This document shows, in pieces, positions 1-7,922 of a DNA stretch of 64,000 nt. Source of the DNA: Flavobacterium quisquiliarum. Lineage in GTDB: Bacteria; Bacteroidota; Bacteroidia; Flavobacteriales; Flavobacteriaceae. The notes under the pieces were generated by a model. The model saw nothing but the letters and a program-made list of their open reading frames with translations. It did not search any database and was not told the DNA's origin. The DNA is taken from positions 186,001-250,000 of the forward strand of contig NZ_WWEM01000037.1 of assembly GCF_019308285.1 (NCBI RefSeq), in the 5' to 3' direction. Every line of letters starts with the position of its first letter. The stretch's first letter is position 1. The translations under genes were made by a program, and so were the position numbers.

Positions 1-57
1 TCTGTCCCGCAGTACATGCAGAAATTCTTTATTGATGAAGGTAAAAAACTGTTTCAT
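1..57 (-). CDS. ABC-2 type exporter permease, N-terminal fragment
   Basis: Only the first 19 codons lie in the window (starts MKQFFTFINKEF); the gene runs off the left edge. The ATG lies 9 bp after the stop of the ATPase gene, so it is the next gene of the same minus-strand operon. The opening, a short amphipathic stretch ending in LHVLRDR, is typical of YbhS/YbhR-type ABC-2 permeases, which form the membrane channel of ATP-driven exporters. Family assignment rests on this short match plus the operon order, so product detail is inference. Confidence 0.7.
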   Translation of the reverse strand, partial: MKQFFTFINKEFLHVLRDR

Positions 58-66
58 ATTCGTTTG

Positions 67-810
67 TTATTCGCCGCGTTTTGCTTCTCGGGCAAGATGA
101 TAAAACACCTCATCCATACTGCCGACATTAAATTGTTTTTTTAGGTTTGAAGGACTTTCTAAAGCTTCGACTCTGCCATCGACCATAATCGAAACACGGT
201 CGCAATATTCGGCTTCGTCCATATAGTGTGTGGTCACAAAAATGGTAATTCCGTTGCCGGAAGCTTCATAAATTAAATCCCAAAATTGTCTTCGTGTAAG
301 CGGATCAACTCCGCCCGTTGGTTCGTCTAAGAACACAATTTCAGGTTTATGGATAATGGCTGTTGAAAATGCCAGTTTTTGTTTCCATCCTAACGGGAGT
401 GAGCCCACACGTTTATCTGCCAAATCCTGCATTCCTAAACTTTCTATTAAGGATTGACTATTCGATTTAATTTCAGCATCTGATAAGCCATAAATTCCAG
501 CGAAAAAATTAATGTTTTCCAAAACGGTTAAATCATCATACAAGGAGAATTTCTGACTCATATAACCAATATTCTTTTTGATTTTCTCCGTTTCTTTATA
601 AACATCAAAACCTGCAATATTAGCTTCTCCGGAAGTTGGTTTAGACAAACCGCAAAGCATTCGCATGGCAGTCGTTTTTCCCGCACCGTTGGCTCCTAGA
701 AATCCAAATATTTCTCCCTTTTGGACTTCAAACGTAATATTGTCAACGGCGATAAAATCTCCAAAACGCTTTGTTAATCCTTTGCAAATAATTACTTTGT
801 TTTCCATCAA
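67..810 (-). CDS. ABC exporter ATP-binding protein (YbhF N/C-half-like, first subunit)
   Basis: Nucleotide-binding subunit of a multidrug-type ABC-2 exporter. The 247-residue protein shows Walker A (GANGAGKT, about residue 41), Walker B (IVFLDEPTGGVDP) and a switch histidine (VTTHYMDEA). The ABC signature is abnormal: LPLGW stands where LSGGM is expected. The gene overlaps the upstream ATPase gene by 4 bp, implying translational coupling, and in E. coli YbhF the two ATPase domains are fused in one chain. The intact Walker/switch-His set here can complement the intact signature of the partner, giving one canonical ATP site. Two in-frame ATGs open the gene; the first is used here, the second is 3 bp further on. 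Confidence 0.9.
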   Translation of the reverse strand: MMENKVIICKGLTKRFGDFIAVDNITFEVQKGEIFGFLGANGAGKTTAMRMLCGLSKPTSGEANIAGFDVYKETEKIKKNIGYMSQKFSLYDDLTVLENINFFAGIYGLSDAEIKSNSQSLIESLGMQDLADKRVGSLPLGWKQKLAFSTAIIHKPEIVFLDEPTGGVDPLTRRQFWDLIYEASGNGITIFVTTHYMDEAEYCDRVSIMVDGRVEALESPSNLKKQFNVGSMDEVFYHLAREAKRGE

Positions 811-1715
811 CTCAATAGTTTTATAAAACTGTCTTCTATTGTTACTTCTGCATTTTTAATTTCGATGTTTTCCAATCCTTTTTCTTTTAAGTATTTTTCT
901 AAGGCAGAAACATCTGGATTTCCGTTGAATGAAAAATGAGCATATTCACCAAAAGCATAACTTCCTTTTCGTTCGGGATATTCCGTTAAAAAAGGCAATA
1001 GTTTATGCATGTTGTTGGCTTTAACAGCAAATAAAGAATCAGGATAACTTTTTATAATATTTTGAGGCGTATCCATTTGTAAAATTTTACCGCCCTGAAT
1101 AAGTGCAATTCTGTCACATAAATTGGCTTCGTCCATGTAAGGTGTCGAAACTATAATCGTGATATTTTGCTGTTTTAGACGTTTCAGCATTTCCCAAAAT
1201 TCCTTTCTGGAAACGGGATCCACTCCGGTTGTAGGTTCGTCCAGGAATAATACATTCGGTTTATGAATTAAAGCACAGCACAATGCCAGTTTTTGTTTCA
1301 TTCCGCCCGAAAGTTTTCCTGCTCTTCGGTCTTTAAATGGTTCAATCTGAATATAAATATCTTTAATCAAATCGTAATTTTCCTGAATGGTGGTCCCAAA
1401 CAAAGTGGCAAAAAAGTTGAGGTTTTCTTCAATAGTTAAATCCTGATACAAAGAAAATTTCCCCGGCATGTAGCCAATGGTGCTTCTGATTTCTTTATAA
1501 TTTTTTACTACATCCAACCCGTCAATCGAAGCCTCGCCGCCGTCAGGTAATAAAACCGTAGTCAGGATTCTGAAAATACTGGTTTTACCCGCACCATCAG
1601 GACCGATAAGCCCAAAAAGTTCGCCTTTGCTTACCGAAAAAGAAACATGGTCAACAGCTATTTTTTTCTCTTTGCCGTAAACTTTCGTGATATTTTTTAC
1701 AATTACAGATTCCAT
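807..1715 (-). CDS. ABC exporter ATP-binding protein (second subunit, DUF4162-type tail)
   Basis: Second ATPase of the exporter, 302 residues. Walker A (GPDGAGKT), a canonical signature (LSGGMKQKLAL) and Walker B (VLFLDEPTTGVDP) are present, but the switch-loop histidine is replaced by proline (IVSTPYMDEA). After about residue 225 comes an extra alpha/beta tail resembling the DUF4162 domain found at the end of many exporter ATPases. It lies 3 bp after the HlyD-like gene and overlaps the next ATPase by 4 bp. The defects of the two ATPases fall on the same composite site, so a heterodimer with one active and one degenerate site is inferred. Confidence 0.9.
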   Translation of the reverse strand: MESVIVKNITKVYGKEKKIAVDHVSFSVSKGELFGLIGPDGAGKTSIFRILTTVLLPDGGEASIDGLDVVKNYKEIRSTIGYMPGKFSLYQDLTIEENLNFFATLFGTTIQENYDLIKDIYIQIEPFKDRRAGKLSGGMKQKLALCCALIHKPNVLFLDEPTTGVDPVSRKEFWEMLKRLKQQNITIIVSTPYMDEANLCDRIALIQGGKILQMDTPQNIIKSYPDSLFAVKANNMHKLLPFLTEYPERKGSYAFGEYAHFSFNGNPDVSALEKYLKEKGLENIEIKNAEVTIEDSFIKLLS

Positions 1716-1718
1716 GAC

Positions 1719-2606
1719 TTAGAATTTTATTTCGCCGTACATTCCGATTTTTAAGTAACCGTCGTTTTTGACTTTGATCTTTACTGCATAAACCAAATTG
1801 GCACGCTCTTCTTTTGTCTGAATTGTTTTTGGAGTAAATTCAGCTTTATCACTAATCCATTCTATGATGCCTTCATGTTCTTTGTAAGTATCTTTAGTAG
1901 CATCAGTAAAAACTTTTACTTTCTGATTGATTTTAATCTGCGGAAGCTGATATCCTGTTACATAAACACGCAAGATGATAGAAGACAAATCTGCAATTTT
2001 GTAAAGCGGTTTTCCATTCGTTGCCATTTCGCCGGTTTCAGCATATTTGGTTAAAACCGTTCCATTCACTTTATTGACAATCTTAGATTTTGCCAATTGA
2101 TCGTCAATCTGTCTTATCTGCACCTTTAAAGTTTGTGTTTCATCGTCAATTCCTGTTGTGCTGATATTTAAAGAAGTTTGTAAAGCGGTGATTTGTTTCT
2201 GAATAACCGAAACTTTAGAATTGGCATCATCCAATTGTTTTCTCGTTGCAGCATCTGCTTTAACCAAATTTTGCATACGTTGCTGATCTATTTTGGCTTG
2301 TTTCAATTCTTCGCGATAAACGTCGAGTTGTGTTTTAGCATCTGGTTTTCGACTTTGAGTTGCTTTTATTTGTGCCAGAAGCTGTTCTTTTTTTAGTTTC
2401 AGTTGGATTGTATCAATATAGCCTACAACCTGTCCTTCTTTTAGGTTATTTCCTTCTTCTACGTTTAATTCTTTAATAATTCCGGAAGCCTCAGCTGGAA
2501 TAATGGTTTCAACGGCTTCAAAAGTTCCTGTGGCATCAAAATCATTTTTGTTGCTGGAACATGAAATTAGAATTGAGGTAATTGCTATGTAAAGTATCTT
2601 TTTCAT
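1719..2606 (-). CDS. HlyD/YbhG-like membrane fusion lipoprotein
   Basis: Periplasmic adaptor that links an inner-membrane ABC exporter to an outer-membrane TolC channel. The 295-residue protein has a lipoprotein signal with the lipobox ISC (Cys16), a biotinyl-lipoyl-like half motif (VEEGNNLKEGQVVGYID), a long helical hairpin (about residues 75-165, rich in K, Q and L) and a beta-barrel domain with an ILRVYVTGYQLPQI stretch. It sits 6 bp after the TolC-like gene and 3 bp before the first ATPase gene. The order TetR, adaptor, ATPase(s), permease(s) matches E. coli cecR-ybhGFSR, here with its own outer-membrane protein. Confidence 0.9.
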   Translation of the reverse strand: MKKILYIAITSILISCSSNKNDFDATGTFEAVETIIPAEASGIIKELNVEEGNNLKEGQVVGYIDTIQLKLKKEQLLAQIKATQSRKPDAKTQLDVYREELKQAKIDQQRMQNLVKADAATRKQLDDANSKVSVIQKQITALQTSLNISTTGIDDETQTLKVQIRQIDDQLAKSKIVNKVNGTVLTKYAETGEMATNGKPLYKIADLSSIILRVYVTGYQLPQIKINQKVKVFTDATKDTYKEHEGIIEWISDKAEFTPKTIQTKEERANLVYAVKIKVKNDGYLKIGMYGEIKF

Positions 2607-2612
2607 TTTGTG

Positions 2613-3872
2613 TTAGTTTCCGGTTATTAATTTTTGTCTGTATTGCGCCAGAAGCAATTCAGTTTCGTGAATGATTTTATTTTGTTTGGCTTCGTTTTCA
2701 TCATTAACAAACTTGAGATAATCGTCAGGATTGATAACGCCGTTTTCTAATTGAGCTAAACCTGCTTTTTTAACATTACTTCTTAAATCAACAATCTGTC
2801 CGTCAGAAATTAAATATTCCTGAAGTTTAGTGATTTCAGCATTTTGTTGTTTTAAAGATTGATTGGTATTGAAAAGAAAAGTTTCCTTATCGGCATCAAC
2901 TTCTAATTTGTTAATGTCAATGATTTCTTTCTGTTTTTTAGAAGTATATAAACCCGTCAAAGACCAATTTAAACGAAGTCCACCAATGTAGTACCATTCA
3001 AAACCTTCTTTTAAAAAATTGAGTGCAGGATTGGCAATACCACCTTGTACAAAAAAGTTAAGTTTGGGTCTGTTTCCGGCATCGATAGTTTCTTTGTTGA
3101 GTTCAAAACTTTCATTTCTAAAATTGAAAAGAGCCAATTCCGGACGATTAATATCTAATCGAGAGATACTGGTTTGCGGCGTTTCTAATTTTGTTTCAGT
3201 ATTTAATTCCTGATTTATAAAAAGGGCGAGCATATCAAGATATCCTTTTCGATAACTTCTAATACTTATAGCTTGTTGATCGGCTTTTAAGTATTCTGCT
3301 TTTAGTAAATCCAGACTGCTTCTGTAAGCTGTTCCGTTTTTAAGCTGTGCTTCAACAGTTTTTATTCCAATTGAAATATCGTTTTTCAACAGCTCATTTT
3401 GGCGTAATTGTTCGTTGTAAATTAAAATTCCGAAATAAATATCTGTCACTCTTTGTTTAACAGCATATAAATCTACCTGAAGCTGTTGTTGCTGTACTTT
3501 AGTTTGAGAATTGACAACTTCTTTTTGCTGTTTGATATTGCCACCATCATAAATAATCTGGTTCAGTTCGCCGTAAGCTTTATACTGGTCATTATTTAAT
3601 ATCGGCATAGAAGTTCCCGGAATGCTTACGGGAAGCTTGGTAACATCAGATTGGTAAGTAGCCTGTGCCAATATGTCGAACTTTGGATAATACCCTTTTG
3701 CAATATTTTCAATCGTAAATTCATTGCTTTTGGCGATAAGCTCTCTTTTCTTGGATAAAGGATAATTTTCTTCTGCCAGTTGATAGCAATTATCAAGCGT
3801 TAAGAGTTTTTCGCTTTGCTGCGAATACCCTGCTGCTGATAAAATGAGAAAAAGTATTAGTAATCTTTTCAT
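2613..3872 (-). CDS. TolC-family outer membrane efflux protein
   Basis: Outer-membrane channel partner of the exporter. After a signal peptide (cleavage near GYSQQ) the protein shows the two-repeat, alpha-helical TolC plan: LTLDNCYQLAEENYP near the start, YGELNQIIYDGGNIKQQ at mid-length, and a second half ending LLLAQYRQKLITGN. The ATG at 3872 is preferred; a TTG two codons upstream is also open. The first gene downstream of an 18-bp palindrome that also precedes tetR, it probably heads the operon running to the left window edge. About 420 residues is a normal family length. Confidence 0.9.
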   Translation of the reverse strand: MKRLLILFLILSAAGYSQQSEKLLTLDNCYQLAEENYPLSKKRELIAKSNEFTIENIAKGYYPKFDILAQATYQSDVTKLPVSIPGTSMPILNNDQYKAYGELNQIIYDGGNIKQQKEVVNSQTKVQQQQLQVDLYAVKQRVTDIYFGILIYNEQLRQNELLKNDISIGIKTVEAQLKNGTAYRSSLDLLKAEYLKADQQAISIRSYRKGYLDMLALFINQELNTETKLETPQTSISRLDINRPELALFNFRNESFELNKETIDAGNRPKLNFFVQGGIANPALNFLKEGFEWYYIGGLRLNWSLTGLYTSKKQKEIIDINKLEVDADKETFLFNTNQSLKQQNAEITKLQEYLISDGQIVDLRSNVKKAGLAQLENGVINPDDYLKFVNDENEAKQNKIIHETELLLAQYRQKLITGN

Positions 3873-3951
3873 GTTCAATTTTTTTTATTTGTTTTTTGAT
3901 ATTTATTCATATAGAATGTTCATATATAGATTTTTATGTTTATTATTTTGT

Positions 3952-3969
3952 TTTAATCATTTGATTAAA
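3952..3969. promoter_or_regulatory. Palindromic operator, copy 1 (between tetR and tolC)
   Basis: Perfect 18-bp palindrome TTTAATCATTTGATTAAA in the 113-bp gap between the TetR gene and the TolC-like gene. The same 18 bases occur upstream of tetR at 4645-4662. A two-copy perfect palindrome flanking a TetR gene is the usual layout of an autoregulated repressor; assignment as its operator is inference. Confidence 0.7.
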
Positions 3970-3985
3970 TTTACACCAAAAAAAA

Positions 3986-4588
3986 TTAATTATCGAGCAT
4001 TAGGTTGACCCATTTTACAATTAATGTTTTTCTTTCTTCGATTAATTGGTTAAAAGAAGCATTGTTTAACAATCCTGAAGCTTCAAAAACAGGTTTGGTC
4101 ACAAACGGGAAAATACACATTCCAAGTAAGTTTAATATAAATTGAAGCGGATTAACATTAGGTTGTTTCTCTAAAAGTTGTTTGACCAAAATTGATTGTG
4201 TTAATATTTTTCCGGCTTGAACTCTATTACTGAAATGTTCTGGGTTATTTCGTATTTCGCTTAAAACAAAAAGTGGAAGTCCCGGATTTTGTAATAAAAC
4301 ATTTAAATAGGCAGGAACAATAAGTTCTATTTTTTCCTGCAGAGAAGTTTTGTCATCATTGACAATTGGAGCAATCACGCCAAACAATTGCCCGATTTTT
4401 TCAGCCATAACCAGACTGAAAAGTTTTTCTTTACTTCTGAAATAATAATTTAATAAAGCCAGATTTAAACCAGCTTCTTCGGCAATATCGCGCGTACGGG
4501 TTGCAGCGTACCCTTTTTCTGTAAAAACTTTACGGGCCGCTTCAATTATTTTTTCCTCTGTACTAGCGTCTATTTTCTTTTTAGCCAT
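3986..4588 (-). CDS. TetR/AcrR-family transcriptional repressor (CecR-like)
   Basis: A 200-residue one-domain regulator with the TetR helix-turn-helix at about residues 12-58 (motifs AARKVFTEKGYAATRTRDIA and LNLALLNYYFRSKEKLF), followed by an all-helical ligand domain. It is transcribed ahead of the exporter operon, and each of its two flanking gaps holds one copy of the same 18-bp palindrome, implying control of itself and of the efflux genes. By analogy with CecR and AcrR it would release DNA when an export substrate binds; the ligand cannot be read from the sequence. Confidence 0.9.
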   Translation of the reverse strand: MAKKKIDASTEEKIIEAARKVFTEKGYAATRTRDIAEEAGLNLALLNYYFRSKEKLFSLVMAEKIGQLFGVIAPIVNDDKTSLQEKIELIVPAYLNVLLQNPGLPLFVLSEIRNNPEHFSNRVQAGKILTQSILVKQLLEKQPNVNPLQFILNLLGMCIFPFVTKPVFEASGLLNNASFNQLIEERKTLIVKWVNLMLDN

Positions 4589-4643
4589 CTTGAATTAAAT
4601 TCCGTGACAAAGTTATAAAATTATTTTCAGGTTAAACAAATAT

Positions 4644-4663
4644 TTTAATCATTTGATTAAAAA
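4644..4663. promoter_or_regulatory. Palindromic operator, copy 2 (upstream of tetR)
   Basis: Perfect 20-bp palindrome whose inner 18 bases are identical to the site at 3952-3969. It starts 56 bp upstream of the tetR start codon, where binding would block its promoter. Confidence 0.7.
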
Positions 4664-4679
4664 TAGAAACTAACGATGC

Positions 4680-4760
4680 CGTAGCCACAATCTTGTCATT
4701 CTGAGAAACGAAGGATCCTCACAAGTAGCTCCGCAATCTAAATCCTTGTCAAAAAAATTA
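4680..4760. repeat. Possible dispersed intergenic repeat
   Basis: This part of the 357-bp gap between tetR and the META lipoprotein is less AT-rich than its flanks and contains CTTGTCATTCTGAG followed by AACGAAGGATC. From memory, that phrase recurs in noncoding DNA of many flavobacteria. No second copy lies in this window, so the repeat status is inference. The rest of the gap shows only AT-rich sequence. Confidence 0.35.
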
Positions 4761-4945
4761 TTTCAAGAGGAACAATTTTTATTTCTTTTGTAAAGTTTTG
4801 ATTAATAATAATCTAAAATTAAAACCGTAAATTAGATTGGCAAAAAAATATACCATTAAGATATTTGAATTAAGAAAATTGAACCCGTTAAATCAATCGG
4901 GCACGAATATTGAGAACGCAATATTAATCTTCAAAAACAAAAAAA

Positions 4946-5383
4946 ATGAAAAAATACACACTCGCAGTCGTTTCGGTTTTGACTTTATTTTTTGCTTCAT
5001 GTAATGCATCAAAAGAAGCTTCAAATGCAGGAAATCTATTTGATACAACCTGGCAATTAGAATATATTTCTGGGCCTAGAATTGCTTTTGATGGATTGTA
5101 TCCAAATAAAAAACCACAGCTTACTTTTGATCAAAAAGAAACAAGGGTTTATGGAAATAACGGATGTAATGGTTACAGTGCGCCATATACTCTAAAAGGA
5201 AAATCTTTAAGTTTTGGAGAAGCTGGGCCAACAACTATGATGTTTTGTGAAGGCGGAGGAGAGCAAGAGTTTTTGAAACAGATAAAACAAGTTACCAGTT
5301 ATTCAATTGATAAAGATGGAAAACTGAATTTAATTAATGGAGATGTTCCAGTAATGCGATTCAAAAAAGTAGCGAAAGAATAA
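4946..5383 (+). CDS. META-domain (HslJ-like) lipoprotein
   Basis: A 145-residue lipoprotein: signal peptide with lipobox FASC (Cys19), then one META domain (formerly DUF306) recognised by TTWQLEYISG near the start, the YGNNGCNGYSAPYTL core and a TTMMFCEG strand. Two cysteines of the domain (GNNGCNG and MMFCEG) are conserved in the family. META proteins are associated with envelope stress and novobiocin or heat resistance in E. coli (HslJ), but the biochemical role is unknown. It is a single-gene unit ending at a bidirectional terminator. Confidence 0.85.
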   Translation: MKKYTLAVVSVLTLFFASCNASKEASNAGNLFDTTWQLEYISGPRIAFDGLYPNKKPQLTFDQKETRVYGNNGCNGYSAPYTLKGKSLSFGEAGPTTMMFCEGGGEQEFLKQIKQVTSYSIDKDGKLNLINGDVPVMRFKKVAKE

Positions 5384-5424
5384 TTTATACAGATTGAACT
5401 TTGTCAAAGTTCAGCCACAGTACA

Positions 5425-5462
5425 AAAAAAGGGAAATGAAATCAAATTCATTTCCCTTTTTT
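5425..5462. terminator. Bidirectional terminator
   Basis: Inverted repeat AAAGGGAAATGAA / TTCATTTCCCTTT with A-run before and T-run after, between two convergent genes (META lipoprotein and msrA). Confidence 0.9.
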
Positions 5463-5467
5463 GACAT

Positions 5468-6076
5468 TTAATGCTTTTTAAGTTTATCCTTAAAAACCTT
5501 TTCAAATTTTTCCAGTTTTGGCTGGATCACCATTTTACAATATGGCTGATTTTTGTTGTTTGCATAATAGTTCTGATGATAATCTTCGGCTTTGTAGAAA
5601 ACTTTAAAAGGTTCTACTTTCGTTACAATGGGACTTTTGTAAACTTTGGCTTTATTCAAATCGGCTATAATGCTTTCAGCTGCTTTTTTCTGTTCAGCAT
5701 TTCTGTAGAAAATTACAGAACGGTACTGTGTTCCTACATCTGCTCCCTGACGGTTTAAAGTCGTTGGATCATGAACGGTAAAAAAGACTTTGAAAATTTC
5801 ATTAATATCAGTTACTGTTTTATCATACGTAATCTGAACTACTTCAGCGTGTCCCGTCTCACCTGTGCAGACTTCTTCGTAAGTAGGATTGGCAACATTC
5901 CCTCCAGAAAATCCAGAAACAACCGATTTTACACCATCCAGATTTTCATAAACTGCTTCAACACACCAATAACATCCTCCGCCAAGCGTAATGGTTTCTA
6001 GATTGGAAGCTTTTTTATTCTGTGAAATTCCCTTTAGCGATAGCGCCAGGAAACATATTAAAAGTATATTTTTCAT
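5468..6076 (-). CDS. msrA: Peptide-methionine (S)-S-oxide reductase, exported
   Basis: Reduces the S-epimer of methionine sulfoxide in oxidised proteins. The catalytic motif GGCYWCVEAVYENL is intact, followed by GFSGG and the YHQNYY-type segment (EDYHQNYYANN). The ATG at 6076 is chosen because it begins a clean signal peptide (MKNILLICFLALSLKGISQ) 7 bp after the msrB stop; the upstream in-frame extension would overlap msrB. The signal peptide places it in the periplasm, next to the similarly exported MsrB, so the pair is an envelope repair unit. Confidence 0.95.
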   Translation of the reverse strand: MKNILLICFLALSLKGISQNKKASNLETITLGGGCYWCVEAVYENLDGVKSVVSGFSGGNVANPTYEEVCTGETGHAEVVQITYDKTVTDINEIFKVFFTVHDPTTLNRQGADVGTQYRSVIFYRNAEQKKAAESIIADLNKAKVYKSPIVTKVEPFKVFYKAEDYHQNYYANNKNQPYCKMVIQPKLEKFEKVFKDKLKKH

Positions 6077-6083
6077 AAATAGA

Positions 6084-6635
6084 TTATTTAGAATCAGGAA
6101 TAAAATCAAGAGCAATAGAGTTCATGCAATAGCGTTTTCCTGTTGGTTCAGGGCCGTCGTCAAAAATATGACCTAAATGACCGCCACAACGACCGCAAAG
6201 TGTTTCAATTCTCTCCATTCCAATTGAATTATCTTCTTTAAAAACAATGCTTTTTTTGTTATCCTGCTCAAAAAAACTTGGCCATCCACAGCTGCTTGAG
6301 AACTTTGCAGTAGATCTAAAAAGTTTGTTGCCGCACGAAGCACAATAGTAAGTTCCTTTTTCATCTGTATTCCAATATTTTCCTGTAAAAGCTCTTTCGG
6401 TGTCGGCTTCACGCATAACGGCATAAACATCTTCTGGTAGTACTTTTTTCCATTCGGCATCCGTCACATTTAGTTTTGTAGTATCTGTATTAGAGTAATA
6501 AGGATTGCCGGGTTTTTCGATGACATTTTTCATAGAAGTTGGTTTACTGTATTTTTTATTGTTTTGTCCACACGCCTGCAAAATGAAAAGCGGTATTAAA
6601 AAACAAAGACTGAGAAATTGAGTTTTAGATTTCAT
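6084..6635 (-). CDS. msrB: Peptide-methionine (R)-S-oxide reductase, exported lipoprotein
   Basis: Reduces the R-epimer of methionine sulfoxide. Motifs: two zinc-binding CxxC pairs (CASCG and CGRCGG), the GWPSF strand, GHIFDDGP and the catalytic cysteine in KRYCMNS. The N-terminus is a lipoprotein signal with lipobox LQAC. The ATG at 6635 is used; a TTG two codons upstream is also open. First gene of a two-gene unit with msrA. Cell-surface lipoprotein anchoring or periplasmic location follows from the signal. Confidence 0.95.
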   Translation of the reverse strand: MKSKTQFLSLCFLIPLFILQACGQNNKKYSKPTSMKNVIEKPGNPYYSNTDTTKLNVTDAEWKKVLPEDVYAVMREADTERAFTGKYWNTDEKGTYYCASCGNKLFRSTAKFSSSCGWPSFFEQDNKKSIVFKEDNSIGMERIETLCGRCGGHLGHIFDDGPEPTGKRYCMNSIALDFIPDSK

Positions 6636-6933
6636 AAACAAATAATGGATTTTGTGTTAAATCAGTATTCTTTAGGATTTTGAATTTACCAATCAAAGAT
6701 ACGCTGAGATTTACCTCGAAATACTGAGTTTAAAATAATTGAGATTTTTTTAAGTGTGTTTTAACTTTTTATTAGTTACGTAAATAAAGTGAATGTAGTT
6801 TTTATGTCTTAATTTTAACAGCTTTTAATTTTTAATGTGATTTATAATGTTGTAAATCAGAAAAATAGAAAATGAGTCAAGAATTGGATTTTTTACAATT
6901 ATAATTAGGATTTTTAAGCCATTTCTTTTTTCG

Positions 6934-6941
6934 TATTTTTG
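6934..6941 (+). promoter_or_regulatory. Flavobacterial -7 box of idi
   Basis: TATTTTTG fits TAnnTTTG and lies 17 bp before the idi ATG. I see no good -33 TTG at the usual distance. The rest of the 323-bp gap 6636-6958 is AT-rich with no gene or hairpin that I can support. Confidence 0.5.
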
Positions 6942-6958
6942 TTTGCTTAAGAAGACTT

Positions 6959-7486
6959 ATGACAGAAGAAAACGTAATATTAGTTAATCAAAATGATGAG
7001 CAGATTGGCTTAATGCCAAAATTAGAAGCACATGAAAAAGCGCTTTTGCATCGTGCATTTTCAGTCTTTGTTTTAAATGAGCAAAATGAAATCATGCTGC
7101 AGCAGCGTGCACATCAAAAATATCATTCTCCTTTGCTGTGGACAAACACTTGCTGCAGTCATCAGCGTGAAGGCGAAACCAACATCGAAGCAGGAAGCAG
7201 AAGGTTGTTTGAAGAAATGGGATTTAAAACAGATTTAAAAGAGCTGTTTCATTTTATTTATAAAGCACCTTTTGACAACGGCTTGACAGAACATGAACTA
7301 GATCATGTAATGATTGGATATTACAACGAAGATCCAAATATTAATACCGAAGAAGTCGAAGATTGGAAATGGATGAAAATTGAAGAGGTAAAGGCAGATA
7401 TAGAAAAACAGCCCGAAATATATACGGTTTGGTTTAAAATAATTTTTGATGAATTTTATCATTATTTAGAAGATCATAAACTTTAA
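6959..7486 (+). CDS. idi: Isopentenyl-diphosphate delta-isomerase, type 1
   Basis: Interconverts isopentenyl and dimethylallyl diphosphate for isoprenoids (menaquinone, carotenoids, undecaprenyl phosphate). The 175-residue Nudix-fold protein shows the catalytic cysteine segment (WTNTCCSHQ), the Nudix-like stretch (EAGSRRLFEEMGF) and the catalytic glutamate region (GLTEHELDHV). Short 5' leader after a TAnnTTTG box. It is followed after 22 bp by queD and 3 bp later by bcp, so the three are probably co-transcribed although their functions differ. Confidence 0.95.
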   Translation: MTEENVILVNQNDEQIGLMPKLEAHEKALLHRAFSVFVLNEQNEIMLQQRAHQKYHSPLLWTNTCCSHQREGETNIEAGSRRLFEEMGFKTDLKELFHFIYKAPFDNGLTEHELDHVMIGYYNEDPNINTEEVEDWKWMKIEEVKADIEKQPEIYTVWFKIIFDEFYHYLEDHKL

Positions 7487-7508
7487 CCCAAACAAACCAA
7501 AAGCCTAA

Positions 7509-7919
7509 ATGAGAGTAACCATATCAAGAAAAGCACATTTTAATGCTGCACATCGACTACATCGAAAAGATTGGTCATTTGAAAAAAACGATGCTGTTTT
7601 TGGAAAATGCAACAATCCTAATTTCCATGGTCATAATTATGGTTTAACAGTAAGTGTTACAGGAAAGATTGATCCGGAAACTGGTTTTGTTTTAGATGTG
7701 AAAGTATTAGCGGATATTATACGCGAAGAAGTAGAAATTCCGTTTGATCACAAAAATTTAAATCTGGATGTTCCAGAATTTTTAGATTTAAATCCAACCG
7801 CAGAAAATATTGCTGTTGTGATATGGAATAAAATTAGAAAAAGAATTCATCCCGATTTTGATTTGGAAGTTGTGCTGAATGAAACCGAACGCAATTTTGT
7901 AACTTATAAAGGAGAATAA
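7509..7919 (+). CDS. queD: 6-carboxytetrahydropterin synthase / PTPS family
   Basis: Converts dihydroneopterin triphosphate to 6-carboxytetrahydropterin in queuosine synthesis; related enzymes make 6-pyruvoyltetrahydropterin. Of 136 residues, the zinc ligands are visible as FNAAHRL and the pair in NFHGHNY, the catalytic cysteine in FGKCNNPN, the DHKNLN motif and the glutamate that binds the pterin in LNETERNF. No other queuosine genes are in the window, so the exact PTPS subfamily is by similarity only. Confidence 0.85.
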   Translation: MRVTISRKAHFNAAHRLHRKDWSFEKNDAVFGKCNNPNFHGHNYGLTVSVTGKIDPETGFVLDVKVLADIIREEVEIPFDHKNLNLDVPEFLDLNPTAENIAVVIWNKIRKRIHPDFDLEVVLNETERNFVTYKGE

Positions 7920-7922
7920 AAA

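Noticed and set aside
2193..2396. Opposite-strand open frame inside the HlyD-like gene
   Set aside because: A shadow of the long helical hairpin coding region; no promoter, and codon pattern follows the true gene.
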